From Xanthomonas nasturtii (GTDB lineage Bacteria; Pseudomonadota; Gammaproteobacteria; Xanthomonadales; Xanthomonadaceae), in contig NZ_LYMI01000056.1 in assembly GCF_001660815.1 (NCBI RefSeq), positions 114,568 to 178,567 of the forward strand: 64,000 nucleotides of DNA, given 5' to 3'. The notes beneath the pieces were generated by a model. The model made no database searches. It was not told where the DNA came from and was given only the letters and a program-made list of their open reading frames with translations. Positions 28,806-37,586 of this stretch are shown in pieces. The position numbers and the translations under genes were made by a program. Position 1 is the first letter of the stretch; every line of letters begins with the position of its first letter.

Positions 28806-29554
28806 GCAGCGGCTCGGCTGGCGTCGCGGTCCGGCACGAAGGCGTCCGGCCACACGATACCGGGGGCGACATAGGCCACGTGTAATGCATCCAGCTGTGC
28901 CCACAGCACCGAGCATTTGAAGTGCAGTGCGGCCTTGACCAGCGCCTGTTTTTCGACCGTGTCGGCGTGCTGCTTGACATAGTCGAGCGCAAAGTCCGAA
29001 TCGCGCGGCGCTTCGGTCAGACGATGCTCGAAATAGGCCAAGGCCTCGGACGACACGAAGTCGTAATGCTTGAGCATGCCGGCCACGCGCTGGCCAATGA
29101 TGTTGGGCGCAAACAACTCGGTCAGCGAGGAGGCGATCGCTTCGAGCAGGCTTTTTTCGCGCACGAACTGCAGGTACGCCTGCACTGCAAAGCGCGTGCC
29201 GGGCAGCAACGCACGGCCCGATTCCACCAGTGTGCGGTCCAGGCCCAGCGCATCGGTGAGATGCAGCCAGCGCGCGATGCCGCCATCGCTGGCGCTATTG
29301 CCGTCGTGATCGAGGATGCGCTGCCGCCAGATCCGCCGCAGCGCCGGGTCTTCCATGCGCGCCAGAATCGCGGCGTCCTTCAGCGGAATGCAGCGCTGGT
29401 ATTCGAAGCGGTTCAAGGCCCAGGCCTGCACCTGCCCACGATCGAGCTTGCCATGGTGCAACAGCGCATGGAACGGATGCTGGTCGTGATACAGACGCGC
29501 GCCGATGGCACGCAGGTCCGCTTCCAGTTGGTCGGGGCTGAGCAGGGCGGTCAC
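28802..29554 (-). CDS. pqqC: PqqC, PQQ synthase (final oxidase)
   Basis: A protein of 250 residues, the normal PqqC length. The GTG at 29554 overlaps the pqqB stop (GTGA); the longer frame upstream is an artefact. Family sequence includes ARLYHDQHPFHALLHHGKL, WALNRFEYQRCIPLKDAAIL and DHDGN. PqqC carries out the last ring closure and oxidation to PQQ without metal or cofactor. Confidence 0.96.
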   Translation of the reverse strand: MTALLSPDQLEADLRAIGARLYHDQHPFHALLHHGKLDRGQVQAWALNRFEYQRCIPLKDAAILARMEDPALRRIWRQRILDHDGNSASDGGIARWLHLTDALGLDRTLVESGRALLPGTRFAVQAYLQFVREKSLLEAIASSLTELFAPNIIGQRVAGMLKHYDFVSSEALAYFEHRLTEAPRDSDFALDYVKQHADTVEKQALVKAALHFKCSVLWAQLDALHVAYVAPGIVWPDAFVPDRDASRAAA

Positions 29555-30450
29555 AGGGCGATCTCCAGGCCGTCGTGTGCAACTTCCCAACCGCTGGCGC
29601 GCGCATGGGCGAACTCGGGCGACCGGGTGTTGAGCACGGGATTGGTAGTGTTGAGATGGATGAAGATTTTGCGTGCCACGTCCAACGCAGCGAATGCGGC
29701 GATGGTGCCGTCGGGGCCATCGATGCTCATGTGGCCCATGCGTTGGCCGGTCTTCTGGCTGACACCCAGCTGCACCATTTCGTCGTCGCGCCACAGCGTG
29801 CCGTCGAAGAACAGCAGTTCGGCGCCGTGCAGGCGTGCACGCAGTGCGTCGGTCATCGCCGCGCAGCCGGGAATGTAGTGCACGCGGTGGCTGCCATCGT
29901 CGATGGTGAGCCCGAGGGTTTCTTCATTGGAGCCGGCAAGGTCGCCGCCGCTGCGCGATTCCATGAACAACGGCACCTTGCCGGGCACCGAGAACGGGGT
30001 GAGTTGCAGCCCGCACAGCGCCAGCGGCGTGTCCAGCGCGAATGGCTGCCGGGTCACGTGCTGCGGGTTGACGGCATCGAAAATCGGGTTCTGCGCGAGC
30101 AGATCCAGCACGCGGCTGCTGGCATGCAGCGAGAACGGCTGGCTTTCGCGCATCGAAAGCAGCCCGGCGATATGGTCGATCTCGCCACTGGTGAGCAGCA
30201 CCGCTTCGATCGGCGAATGCCGCAAGCCATGCTGCGGCCACAATGGCGGCGTTGCGAGGATTTGTTGACGGAAATCGGGGGAGGCGTTGACCAGCACCCA
30301 GCGCTCGCCATCGGCACTGACTGCGATACTGGCTTGGGTACGACGCTGGGCACCATCTGCTTGCTGCCACGCCCGCAGACTCGCGGGGGTGTGGCAGTTC
30401 CACTGCGGGTGCCCACCGCCGGCCGCCGATCCTAAAACAATGATGCGCAT
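29551..30450 (-). CDS. pqqB: PqqB, PQQ biosynthesis protein
   Basis: A protein of 299 residues with the metallo-beta-lactamase-like fold of PqqB. It starts MRIIVLGSAAGGGHPQWNCH and contains LLTSGEIDHIAGLLSMRE and HLNTTNPVL. The classic HxHxDH motif is altered, as is known for this family. In other bacteria PqqB hydroxylates the PqqA-derived Glu-Tyr intermediate. It lies 81 bp after pqqA. Confidence 0.95.
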   Translation of the reverse strand: MRIIVLGSAAGGGHPQWNCHTPASLRAWQQADGAQRRTQASIAVSADGERWVLVNASPDFRQQILATPPLWPQHGLRHSPIEAVLLTSGEIDHIAGLLSMRESQPFSLHASSRVLDLLAQNPIFDAVNPQHVTRQPFALDTPLALCGLQLTPFSVPGKVPLFMESRSGGDLAGSNEETLGLTIDDGSHRVHYIPGCAAMTDALRARLHGAELLFFDGTLWRDDEMVQLGVSQKTGQRMGHMSIDGPDGTIAAFAALDVARKIFIHLNTTNPVLNTRSPEFAHARASGWEVAHDGLEIAL

Positions 30451-30531
30451 GGAGAACTGTTACCTAAGCTGCCGGCTGTACCGGTCATGCATCAAGAGGA
30501 AGGGCGGCAGGTGCGCGTGAAACTTGCCGGA

Positions 30532-30612
30532 TCAAAACTCGCCGGAGACGTAGCAGTTGATTTCGGCGCCACAATTGACTTCACGAACGACAGGCTTCTT
30601 CCAGGTCTTCAT
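30532..30612 (-). CDS. pqqA: PqqA, PQQ precursor peptide
   Basis: A 26-residue peptide gene beginning MKTWKKPVVREV and ending CYVSGEF. The conserved Glu-x3-Tyr core is EINCY, whose Glu and Tyr become the PQQ skeleton. The segment NCGAEINCY also has two cysteines, close to the usual G-x-E-x3-Y arrangement. It precedes pqqB on the same strand, so the operon is pqqABCDE. The upstream 290 bp must hold the promoter. Confidence 0.95.
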   Translation of the reverse strand: MKTWKKPVVREVNCGAEINCYVSGEF

Positions 30613-30903
30613 TCGGCTACCTCGCAGTTGGGAAAAACGTCGTTGGCTGCCGGATGCAGCACACGACGTGGGTTGAGCATAGGCAGCCGGTTTGGCGCAG
30701 TTGTAAAGAGCATGTAAAAAGGTGCCGCAACGCTCCTTGTCGCGCGCAACGCTCTGCCGTTTTCCGCATCGAGCGGTTACGAATCAAGACGTTGCCGGGT
30801 GAACCGGGAATAAGCACGACGGCCGTCCCACGCAGCGATTGCGCCGCCAGCACGCGTTGTGGAGAAGGTGACGCGCACGTTACCGTAGTCGCCAGCCCCC
30901 CCG

Positions 30904-33090
30904 TTGTTGCCCGCCGCCGTGTCCACCGCTGTGACCAGTTCCTCATTCGATCGCCTGCAATCTGTGCTGCAGCGCCCTGCTGTGGCCTCGATCGCGCCGG
31001 CGTTGCGCGAGGCGTTGACGCGGGCCTGGCAGGAGCTGCAGCCCGCGCAGGCCGATCACGTGCCGTGGGCCTTGCTTGGCGACACCCTGGATGCATTGGC
31101 GCTATTGGCCGCCGACGAGGCCACGCTGATTGCGGCGTTGTTGTTCGATGTGCCCGCCTTGCGTGGTGCGGTCGCTGGCCTGCCGTGGCAACCGGCGGAG
31201 CGCCGGGTGGCGGTGGAAGGTTTGCTGGACGGCCTGGATGCGGCCGATCAGGTCTGGGCGCTGCATGCCGGGCGCGAGGCCGGGCGCAACAGCGAAGGCC
31301 TGCGGCGGTTGCTACTGTCCATCATCCACGACCTGCGGGTGGTGCCGATCCTGCTGGCGCGGCAGTTGGCGCGCATGCGCGTGGCCGACCGGCTCAACGA
31401 GGAACAGCGCCGCGCACTGGCCCAGCTCACCCGCGACATCCACGCGCCGCTGGCCAACCGTCTGGGCATCTGGCAGGTGAAATGGGAGCTGGAAGACCTG
31501 GCGTTCCGGCATCTGGAGCCGGAGACCTATCGCCGCATCGCCCGCGAGGTGGACGAAACCCGCATCGCGCGCGAGCGCTATCTGGAGGCGGTCAAGCGCA
31601 GCTTGTCGGCGGCGCTGGCGCAGCAGGGCCTGCGCGCTGAAGTGAGCGGGCGGCCAAAACACATCTACAGCATCTGGCGGAAGATGCAGAAAAAGCGGCT
31701 GTCGTTCGATCAGCTGTACGACATCCGCGCGGTGCGGGTGATGGTGGACGACGTGGCGGCCTGCTACGCGGCGCTGGGTGCGGTGCATTCGCTGTGGGCG
31801 CCGGTGCCGAGCGAGTTCGACGATTACATTGCCCGGCCCAAGGCCAACGACTATCGCTCGTTGCATACCGCCGTGGTCGGCCCGGAAGGGCGCACCATCG
31901 AAATCCAGATCCGTACCTTCGAAATGCACGCCCAGGCCGAACTCGGCGTGGCCGCGCACTGGAAATACAAGGAAGGCGGCAAGGGTGGCGAAAAGGCCTT
32001 CGACCGCAAGATTCTGTGGATGCGCCAGCTGCTGGAACAGGTGCAGGAAGGCGAGCACGGCGAGCTGGCCGGTGCGCTGGATGCCGAGCTGATCGAAGAC
32101 CGCGTGTATGCGCTGACCCCCAAGGGCGAGGTGATCGATCTGCCGCAGGGCGCCACGCCGCTGGATTTTGCGTATCACGTGCACACCATGGTCGGGCATC
32201 GCTGCCGCGGCGCGCACGTCAACGACCGCATCGTGCCGCTGACCTACCGGCTGCGCAGCGGCGACCGCGTGGAGATCATGACCGCCAAGGAAGCCGACCC
32301 GCGCCGCGACTGGCTGCTGGCGTCCAATGGCTTTCTGGCCAGCGGGCGCTCGCGCGACAAGGTGCGCGCGTGGTTCCACAAGCTCGACCGCGCGCGCAAC
32401 GTGCAGGCCGGCAAGGACCTGCTCGATCGCGAGCTCAAGCGGCTGGGTCTGCAGCATGCCGATCTGAGCGTGGCCACACGCAAATTCCACGCCGACACCA
32501 TCGACGATCTGTATATCCAGGTGGCGCTGGGCGATACCGGGCCGAACCAGGTCAGCCGCGCGTTGCTGGAAGCCGAGCGGGCCGCTTCGCAGCCGGCGGT
32601 GCCTGCGCCGCCACGCCCGACCGCGCGCCGCGATGGGTTGGGCAAATCCAAATTCACCGTGCAGGGCGTGGGCAACCTGCTGGTGCAGCTGGCGCGCTGC
32701 TGCCAGCCGGTAGCCGGCGAACCGATTGCCGGCTACCTCACCCGCGGCCGCGGCATCACCGTGCACCGCACCGATTGCGCGGCATTGGCGCGCCTGGCCG
32801 CCGCCCACCCGCAGCGCGTGTTGCCGGTGGAGTGGGGCAAGGCCGGCAGCGGCTACGAGGTGGATGTGCAGGTGCGTGCGGTGGACCGCCGCTGGCTGCT
32901 CAAGGACATCACCAACCTGATCGCGCAGGAAGACGCCCACGTGCTGGAAATCAACAGCGATAACGTGCGCGATACCGGCAGGGCGCAATTGCGGCTGCGG
33001 CTCAAGGTCAGCGACTACGACCAGCTGTCGGCCCTGCTCGGCAAGCTGGACGCCTTGCCCGGCGTCAATGAGGTCAGGCGCCTGGGCTGA
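30904..33090 (+). CDS. relA: RelA, (p)ppGpp synthetase
   Basis: A protein of 728 residues. The hydrolase region is degenerate: the HD motif of SpoT is missing and ALLFDVPALRG is present instead. The synthetase is intact (YDIRAVRVMVDDVAACYAAL, PKANDYRSLHTAVVGPEGRT and EIQIRT). A TGS domain (VYALTPKGEVIDLPQGATPL) and a C-terminal ACT domain follow. It makes (p)ppGpp on ribosomes loaded with uncharged tRNA. The start at 30904 is a TTG; GTG codons at 30919 and 30931 are also possible. Confidence 0.94.
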   Translation: MLPAAVSTAVTSSSFDRLQSVLQRPAVASIAPALREALTRAWQELQPAQADHVPWALLGDTLDALALLAADEATLIAALLFDVPALRGAVAGLPWQPAERRVAVEGLLDGLDAADQVWALHAGREAGRNSEGLRRLLLSIIHDLRVVPILLARQLARMRVADRLNEEQRRALAQLTRDIHAPLANRLGIWQVKWELEDLAFRHLEPETYRRIAREVDETRIARERYLEAVKRSLSAALAQQGLRAEVSGRPKHIYSIWRKMQKKRLSFDQLYDIRAVRVMVDDVAACYAALGAVHSLWAPVPSEFDDYIARPKANDYRSLHTAVVGPEGRTIEIQIRTFEMHAQAELGVAAHWKYKEGGKGGEKAFDRKILWMRQLLEQVQEGEHGELAGALDAELIEDRVYALTPKGEVIDLPQGATPLDFAYHVHTMVGHRCRGAHVNDRIVPLTYRLRSGDRVEIMTAKEADPRRDWLLASNGFLASGRSRDKVRAWFHKLDRARNVQAGKDLLDRELKRLGLQHADLSVATRKFHADTIDDLYIQVALGDTGPNQVSRALLEAERAASQPAVPAPPRPTARRDGLGKSKFTVQGVGNLLVQLARCCQPVAGEPIAGYLTRGRGITVHRTDCAALARLAAAHPQRVLPVEWGKAGSGYEVDVQVRAVDRRWLLKDITNLIAQEDAHVLEINSDNVRDTGRAQLRLRLKVSDYDQLSALLGKLDALPGVNEVRRLG

Positions 33091-33360
33091 CGCTGGGGAA
33101 TAAGGCGGTAGCGCTCGCTTGGCGGGCGCCGTAGAAACCAGGGCTACCAATCGTCACGGCGCATGCCTTGGCATCCATCGATGGTCAACAAGCGGACGAT
33201 GGCGGCGATGCTGTGCAAGTCGCTACGCCCGCTACTGCTCGTGTCTCGACGGTTCATTAGTGGATCTGCGAAGCGCATCCGCCGATCAGGTATGTCTGCC
33301 TGACGATTCCCGATACCCGAAACGCACATCGTCTTCGCAGCAGGCAGCTACCATAGTCGG

Positions 33361-34920
33361 GTGAACGCGTCCCCGTCAGGTCGCGCCAAGGATGGACGCC
33401 ACCGCATGTTTTCGCTTCCGCGCTGGGCCAGATCGCCTCGTCTGTGGGCGCCGCTGCGCAGCCCTGCGCTGTGGCGCGTGGTACTGGCGCTATGCGCGTG
33501 TCTGTTGCTCACCGTTGTGGTGCTGCGCAAGCCGCTGGCCGATTGGCTATGGCCGGACACGCGCATCCAGCAGTTGCTGCAGCGGGGCGATGCAGCGTTG
33601 TCGCGCGGCCAGCTCAGTGCCGCCAATGGCAGCGGCGCGCGCGAACTGTTCGCCGCCGCACTTGCGCTGGATGGCGACCGTGGTGAAGCACGTGCCGGGC
33701 TGGCGCGGACCGGCGCTGCTGCGGTGGTGCAGGCACGCGCGGCGATCGCAGCCGGCGATGCCGCAGCAGCGCAACGCGCGCTGGCGCTGGCAACCGCCCT
33801 GGAAGCGCCGCAGGCGCAGATCGCCCCGGTGGCCGCGCGGCTGCGCGCGCTGCAGGCACGTCGGGTCGGGCTGGATGCCTTGCTGGCGCAGGCGGCGGTT
33901 GCCCAGCAGCAAGGCCGCCTGGACGGCACGCCGGACAGCGCGTTGCCGCTGTACCAACGCATCCTGAGCCTGGCGCCGGACCGCACCGACGCACTGGAAG
34001 GCCGCGAAGATGCCTTGACCGACCTGTTGGCACAGGCCCGCCACGCATTGGCGCGCGATGCGCTCGGCGACGCGTCGGCGCTGCTGGCCGCGGCCAAGCG
34101 TTACGACGCCGGGCATGTCGACGTGCCGCTGACCGAAGGCCAGTATCACCGCGTGCTGGAACAGCGCCGCCAACGTGCGCAGGCCTTGCTGCGACGTGGC
34201 CGCCTGGCTCCGGCCGCGCGCGATTTCAACGCGGTGCTGGCGGCCGAGCCGAGCGATGCAGCCGCGCAGCGTGGGCTGGATCAGGTGGCTGGCGAGTACG
34301 CCGCGCAGGCCAGCCGGCAAGCGGCGGATTTCCACTTCGACGATGCCCTGCAATCGCTGCAGCAGGCGCGTGCGCTGGTGCCGGGCGCCGCATCGATCGT
34401 GCAGGCCGAACAGGCGATTGCGCGCGCGCGTGATGCTCAGCGCGGCCCAGACACCGGCCTGTCGCGCAGCGCGCGCGAACGCCGCCTGCGTGCATTGCTG
34501 CAGCACGTTGCCGATGCCGAAGCGCAGCACCACTGGATGACGCCGCCTGGCGCCAGCGCCTACGACGCCGTGCGTGCCGCCCAGGCATTGGCACCGCGCG
34601 ACCCGCGCGTGCTGCAGGCCGCAGCGCGCGTGGTGCCGGCCAGCCAGCGCTGCTTCGAGGACGAGCTGCGCAACAACCGCCTGCGTGCTGCGCGTGGATG
34701 CCTGGACGCGTGGCAGGCGCTGACACCCAATGCCGACGCCTTGGCAGGCGCGCGCCGCCGTCTGGCGCAGCGCTGGGTAGCAGTCGGCAGCGAACGGCTG
34801 GGCCAGGAAGACGCGGCATTCGCCCGTCGTGCGCAGGACGAGGCGCACCAGCTGGATCCCGGCTTGCCGGAACTTGCCGAATTCACGCGACGGGTCAAGG
34901 CCGTGCCCGAGCAGCGTTGA
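33361..34920 (+). CDS. Membrane-anchored TPR-like protein, unknown function
   Basis: A protein of 519 residues from a GTG at 33361; an ATG at 33406 (MFSLPRW) gives 504. One membrane helix lies at about 38-56 (VVLALCACLLLTVVVL). The rest is alpha-helical and Ala/Arg/Leu-rich, with degenerate repeats of TPR type (YQRILSLAPDRTDALEGRED, FNAVLAAEPSDAAAQRGLDQ). Two cysteines occur late in the protein. It is probably an inner-membrane protein with a periplasmic helical domain. No partner is evident. Confidence 0.75.
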   Translation: MNASPSGRAKDGRHRMFSLPRWARSPRLWAPLRSPALWRVVLALCACLLLTVVVLRKPLADWLWPDTRIQQLLQRGDAALSRGQLSAANGSGARELFAAALALDGDRGEARAGLARTGAAAVVQARAAIAAGDAAAAQRALALATALEAPQAQIAPVAARLRALQARRVGLDALLAQAAVAQQQGRLDGTPDSALPLYQRILSLAPDRTDALEGREDALTDLLAQARHALARDALGDASALLAAAKRYDAGHVDVPLTEGQYHRVLEQRRQRAQALLRRGRLAPAARDFNAVLAAEPSDAAAQRGLDQVAGEYAAQASRQAADFHFDDALQSLQQARALVPGAASIVQAEQAIARARDAQRGPDTGLSRSARERRLRALLQHVADAEAQHHWMTPPGASAYDAVRAAQALAPRDPRVLQAAARVVPASQRCFEDELRNNRLRAARGCLDAWQALTPNADALAGARRRLAQRWVAVGSERLGQEDAAFARRAQDEAHQLDPGLPELAEFTRRVKAVPEQR

Positions 34921-35244
34921 GCGGTTGCTGGCGGTGTCGCCGACAGCGGAGCCTGCCGAGCCAGCAGCGCGACTCCACGTTTTAAAGCCGCCTGCCTGCA
35001 TCTCAAATGCAGGGGCGCGCTCATGGTGCACGCCAGACATGCTGTGCAGCCTGTAAACAAGGACGCAGTGCAATCTGCGAAACGCAATCCTTCTCCCACC
35101 GGGAGAAGGTGCCCCGCAGGGGCGGATGAGGGTACGCGCGAAGCCTGGCGATCTATCGCCAGGCCGATCAATAACCAGTCACGCGGTGCATTGTGAGGCG
35201 GTGCGGCGCAAAGGCTCCGTCCACCATCTGCACCCAACACCTGC
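34921..35244. other. Intergenic with hairpin repeat
   Basis: About 320 bp between the TPR-like gene and the convergent glycosyltransferase. No gene was seen apart from the interspersed repeat listed at 35089. Confidence 0.5.
35089..35134. repeat. Interspersed hairpin repeat, copy 1
   Basis: The sequence contains TTCTCCC-ACC-GGGAGAA, then GCCCC-GCA-GGGGC, then GGATGAGGGT. The same layout occurs at 61506. The second stem there has different bases but still pairs. Confidence 0.65.
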
Positions 35245-37347
35245 TCACTCCGCAATAAACACCGCACGCACCGTCGCGCGTGCCGCATCCAGCGAGAAAT
35301 GCTCGGCCACGTTGCGCAAGCCGTTGTCGGCCAACCGCTGCCACAGCGCCGCATCCTGATACAGGCGCACGATCGCATCGGCGAAGGCCTGCGCGTCATC
35401 GGCCACGCACACGTCCTCGCCATCGTGCAGGTGCATGCCTTCCACCGCGCAGGTGGTGCCGACCACCGGCTGGCCGTGCGCCATGCTCAGATTGATCTTG
35501 CCTTTCACGCCGGCACCGAAACGCAGCGGTGCCACCGCAATGCGTGCGCTGTCCATGAATGGCACCAGATCCGGCACGTGGCCATGCAGTTGTACGCCGG
35601 GGCATTCGTCGGCCAATAGCTTCAAGGCCTCGGGAAGATCGGCACCGATGCAGTGAAACGCCACATCCGGCAGCTGCGCGCGGACCTGCGGAAAGATGGC
35701 GCTGATGAACCATTGCACGGCATCCACATTCGGCGGATGACGAAAGCCACCGACGAATACCAGATCGCGGCGCTGCGCGAAGCTATGGCCGCTGCCGGCG
35801 ATTTCATGCAGGTTGGAAAGCAGGGCGGTGTGGATCTGCGGCGCATCCGCACGCAACTGCGCCTGTTCTGCCGCCGACACCAGCAAGGTGACGTCGGTGG
35901 CCGCCATGATCTCGAGCTCGCGCTGGCGGGTGCGCTCTGCGCTACGCAGCAGATTGGCATCGCCGGCCAACTCGGCGCCGCGGCGTTCGCGCACGTAATG
36001 CAGGTCGACGGTATCGAACAACGTGCGCGCCTGTGGCGCGTAGCGCTTGAGCAACGGCAGGCAGGCATGCGCCACGTGGTGGCGCACCAGCAGCACCACT
36101 GCAAACCGCGCGCCGTGCGTGCGCAGCCAGCTGCCGATGCCTTCAAGAAACGGGGTGTACCAGACTTCAACGCCAAGCTGCTGCAACGCCTGCGTGTGGC
36201 GCCCGGCATGCTCGCGGCGGGTCGGCACGAATACCACGTGCGCGCCTTCTTCGATCAGCAGGCGGATCAGGTTGAATTGCCGCAGCGAGCCGGAATCGCG
36301 GTCCGGCTGCGGCACGCACTCGTCCAGGATCAACACCTGGCGCTGGCCCCGATGCAGCAAAGCAGGGCCGGGAACAGTGCCGACCGGCAACTGCGCGTTC
36401 AGCGGCTGCTGCCATTTCTCGGCGAAGACGCCTTGATTGCGTACCTGGTAGGCCTTCACCCCGGTACGTGTATCGGTGCCATTGCTGGTGCCTTCGTCAT
36501 GCACCACCACGCTGGCCGGCTGCACCAGGACCTGGTAGCCGGCTGCGCGCACCGCAAACGCCAGATCGGTGTCTTCGTAGTAGGCCGGCATGTAGCGCCG
36601 ATCCAGCCCGCCCAGCGTCTGCAGCAGCGTGCGTGGCAACGCGATTGCCGCGCCCGAGCAATAGTCCATCGCGCGCACATAGGCATAGCGCGGGTCGTCG
36701 GCCGATTCGAAGCGCCCGTAACTCCAGGCGCTGCCATCGCCGAACACCATGCCGCCGGATTCCTGCAGGCGCCCGTCCGGATACACCAGCTGCGCGCCGA
36801 CCAGGCCGGCGCTGGGGTGTTGCACAAACGTGTCGATCAACCGATCCAGCCAGCCTGGCTGCGGGATGGTGTCGTTGTTGAGCAGCACCACGTAGTCGCC
36901 ACGCGCCAGCGCAATGCCGTCGTTGCAGGCCGCAATAAAGCCGCCGTTGCTGGCCCGCAGGTGATACTGCAGGCCTGCAATCTGCGGCAGTTGCACGCCG
37001 GTGGCATCGCTGCTGCCATCGTCCACGACGATGATTTCCACACTGACCAGCGGCGGATGCGCCGCTAGTGCGCGCAGGCAGGCCAAGGTATGCGCGATGT
37101 GGTTGTAGACCGGAATCACCACCGTCACGCGTGGCATGGGGCTGTGCGGCACCGCAAACGTGGCAAATGGTGCCGATTCCGGCAACCACAACGGCGTGCC
37201 GAGCGCGACCGGCGGTGGCTGCGTGTGCACACGAATACGCTGCCAGGTGGCGCGCCAGCCGCGTGTGCGCATGCTGGCCACGCTGCGGTGGATCAGGCCG
37301 AGAACGCGATTGAACAGATAGCGCGCATCGGCCAAAGACATCGACAT
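35245..37347 (-). CDS. Two-domain glycosyltransferase (GT2 plus GT4-like)
   Basis: A protein of 700 residues. The N-terminal GT2 (GT-A) domain spans about 72-290: VTVVIPVYNHIAHTLACL, EIIVVDDGSSD, LLNNDTIPQPGWLDRLI with the DxD-like NDT, and YEDTDLAFAVRAAGY. The C-terminal half from about 345 is a GT-B domain of GT4 type (LVFVGGFRHPPNVDAVQWF, RFGAGVKGKINLSMAHGQPV). It probably builds lipopolysaccharide, surface polysaccharide or glycoprotein chains. No other sugar genes are adjacent, so the target is unknown. Confidence 0.88.
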   Translation of the reverse strand: MSMSLADARYLFNRVLGLIHRSVASMRTRGWRATWQRIRVHTQPPPVALGTPLWLPESAPFATFAVPHSPMPRVTVVIPVYNHIAHTLACLRALAAHPPLVSVEIIVVDDGSSDATGVQLPQIAGLQYHLRASNGGFIAACNDGIALARGDYVVLLNNDTIPQPGWLDRLIDTFVQHPSAGLVGAQLVYPDGRLQESGGMVFGDGSAWSYGRFESADDPRYAYVRAMDYCSGAAIALPRTLLQTLGGLDRRYMPAYYEDTDLAFAVRAAGYQVLVQPASVVVHDEGTSNGTDTRTGVKAYQVRNQGVFAEKWQQPLNAQLPVGTVPGPALLHRGQRQVLILDECVPQPDRDSGSLRQFNLIRLLIEEGAHVVFVPTRREHAGRHTQALQQLGVEVWYTPFLEGIGSWLRTHGARFAVVLLVRHHVAHACLPLLKRYAPQARTLFDTVDLHYVRERRGAELAGDANLLRSAERTRQRELEIMAATDVTLLVSAAEQAQLRADAPQIHTALLSNLHEIAGSGHSFAQRRDLVFVGGFRHPPNVDAVQWFISAIFPQVRAQLPDVAFHCIGADLPEALKLLADECPGVQLHGHVPDLVPFMDSARIAVAPLRFGAGVKGKINLSMAHGQPVVGTTCAVEGMHLHDGEDVCVADDAQAFADAIVRLYQDAALWQRLADNGLRNVAEHFSLDAARATVRAVFIAE

Positions 37348-37586
37348 TGCGTTGGAACTCCAGCGTGGTGTGGCAGTGAAACCAGGCGAGCAGAGGTCCG
37401 CCGGATGCGATCGGGGTACCCGCCAACGCAGTGTACGAGCCGCGCCCGTTGCTGCCGAGCAGGTGGCGTGGCCAGCGATGATGCATGCGGCAGTTTTGTT
37501 AGCCGCTCTTAAGTCGACGGGCCCGGCAGGTCACAGCCACGACAGCGCTGCGCTAGACTCGCCGGACTCTACATTCTCGCATCCCT

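Noticed and set aside
28806..28916. Longer PqqD start
   Set aside because: The extra residues shadow pqqC in another frame; the GTG overlapping the pqqC stop gives the family's normal length.
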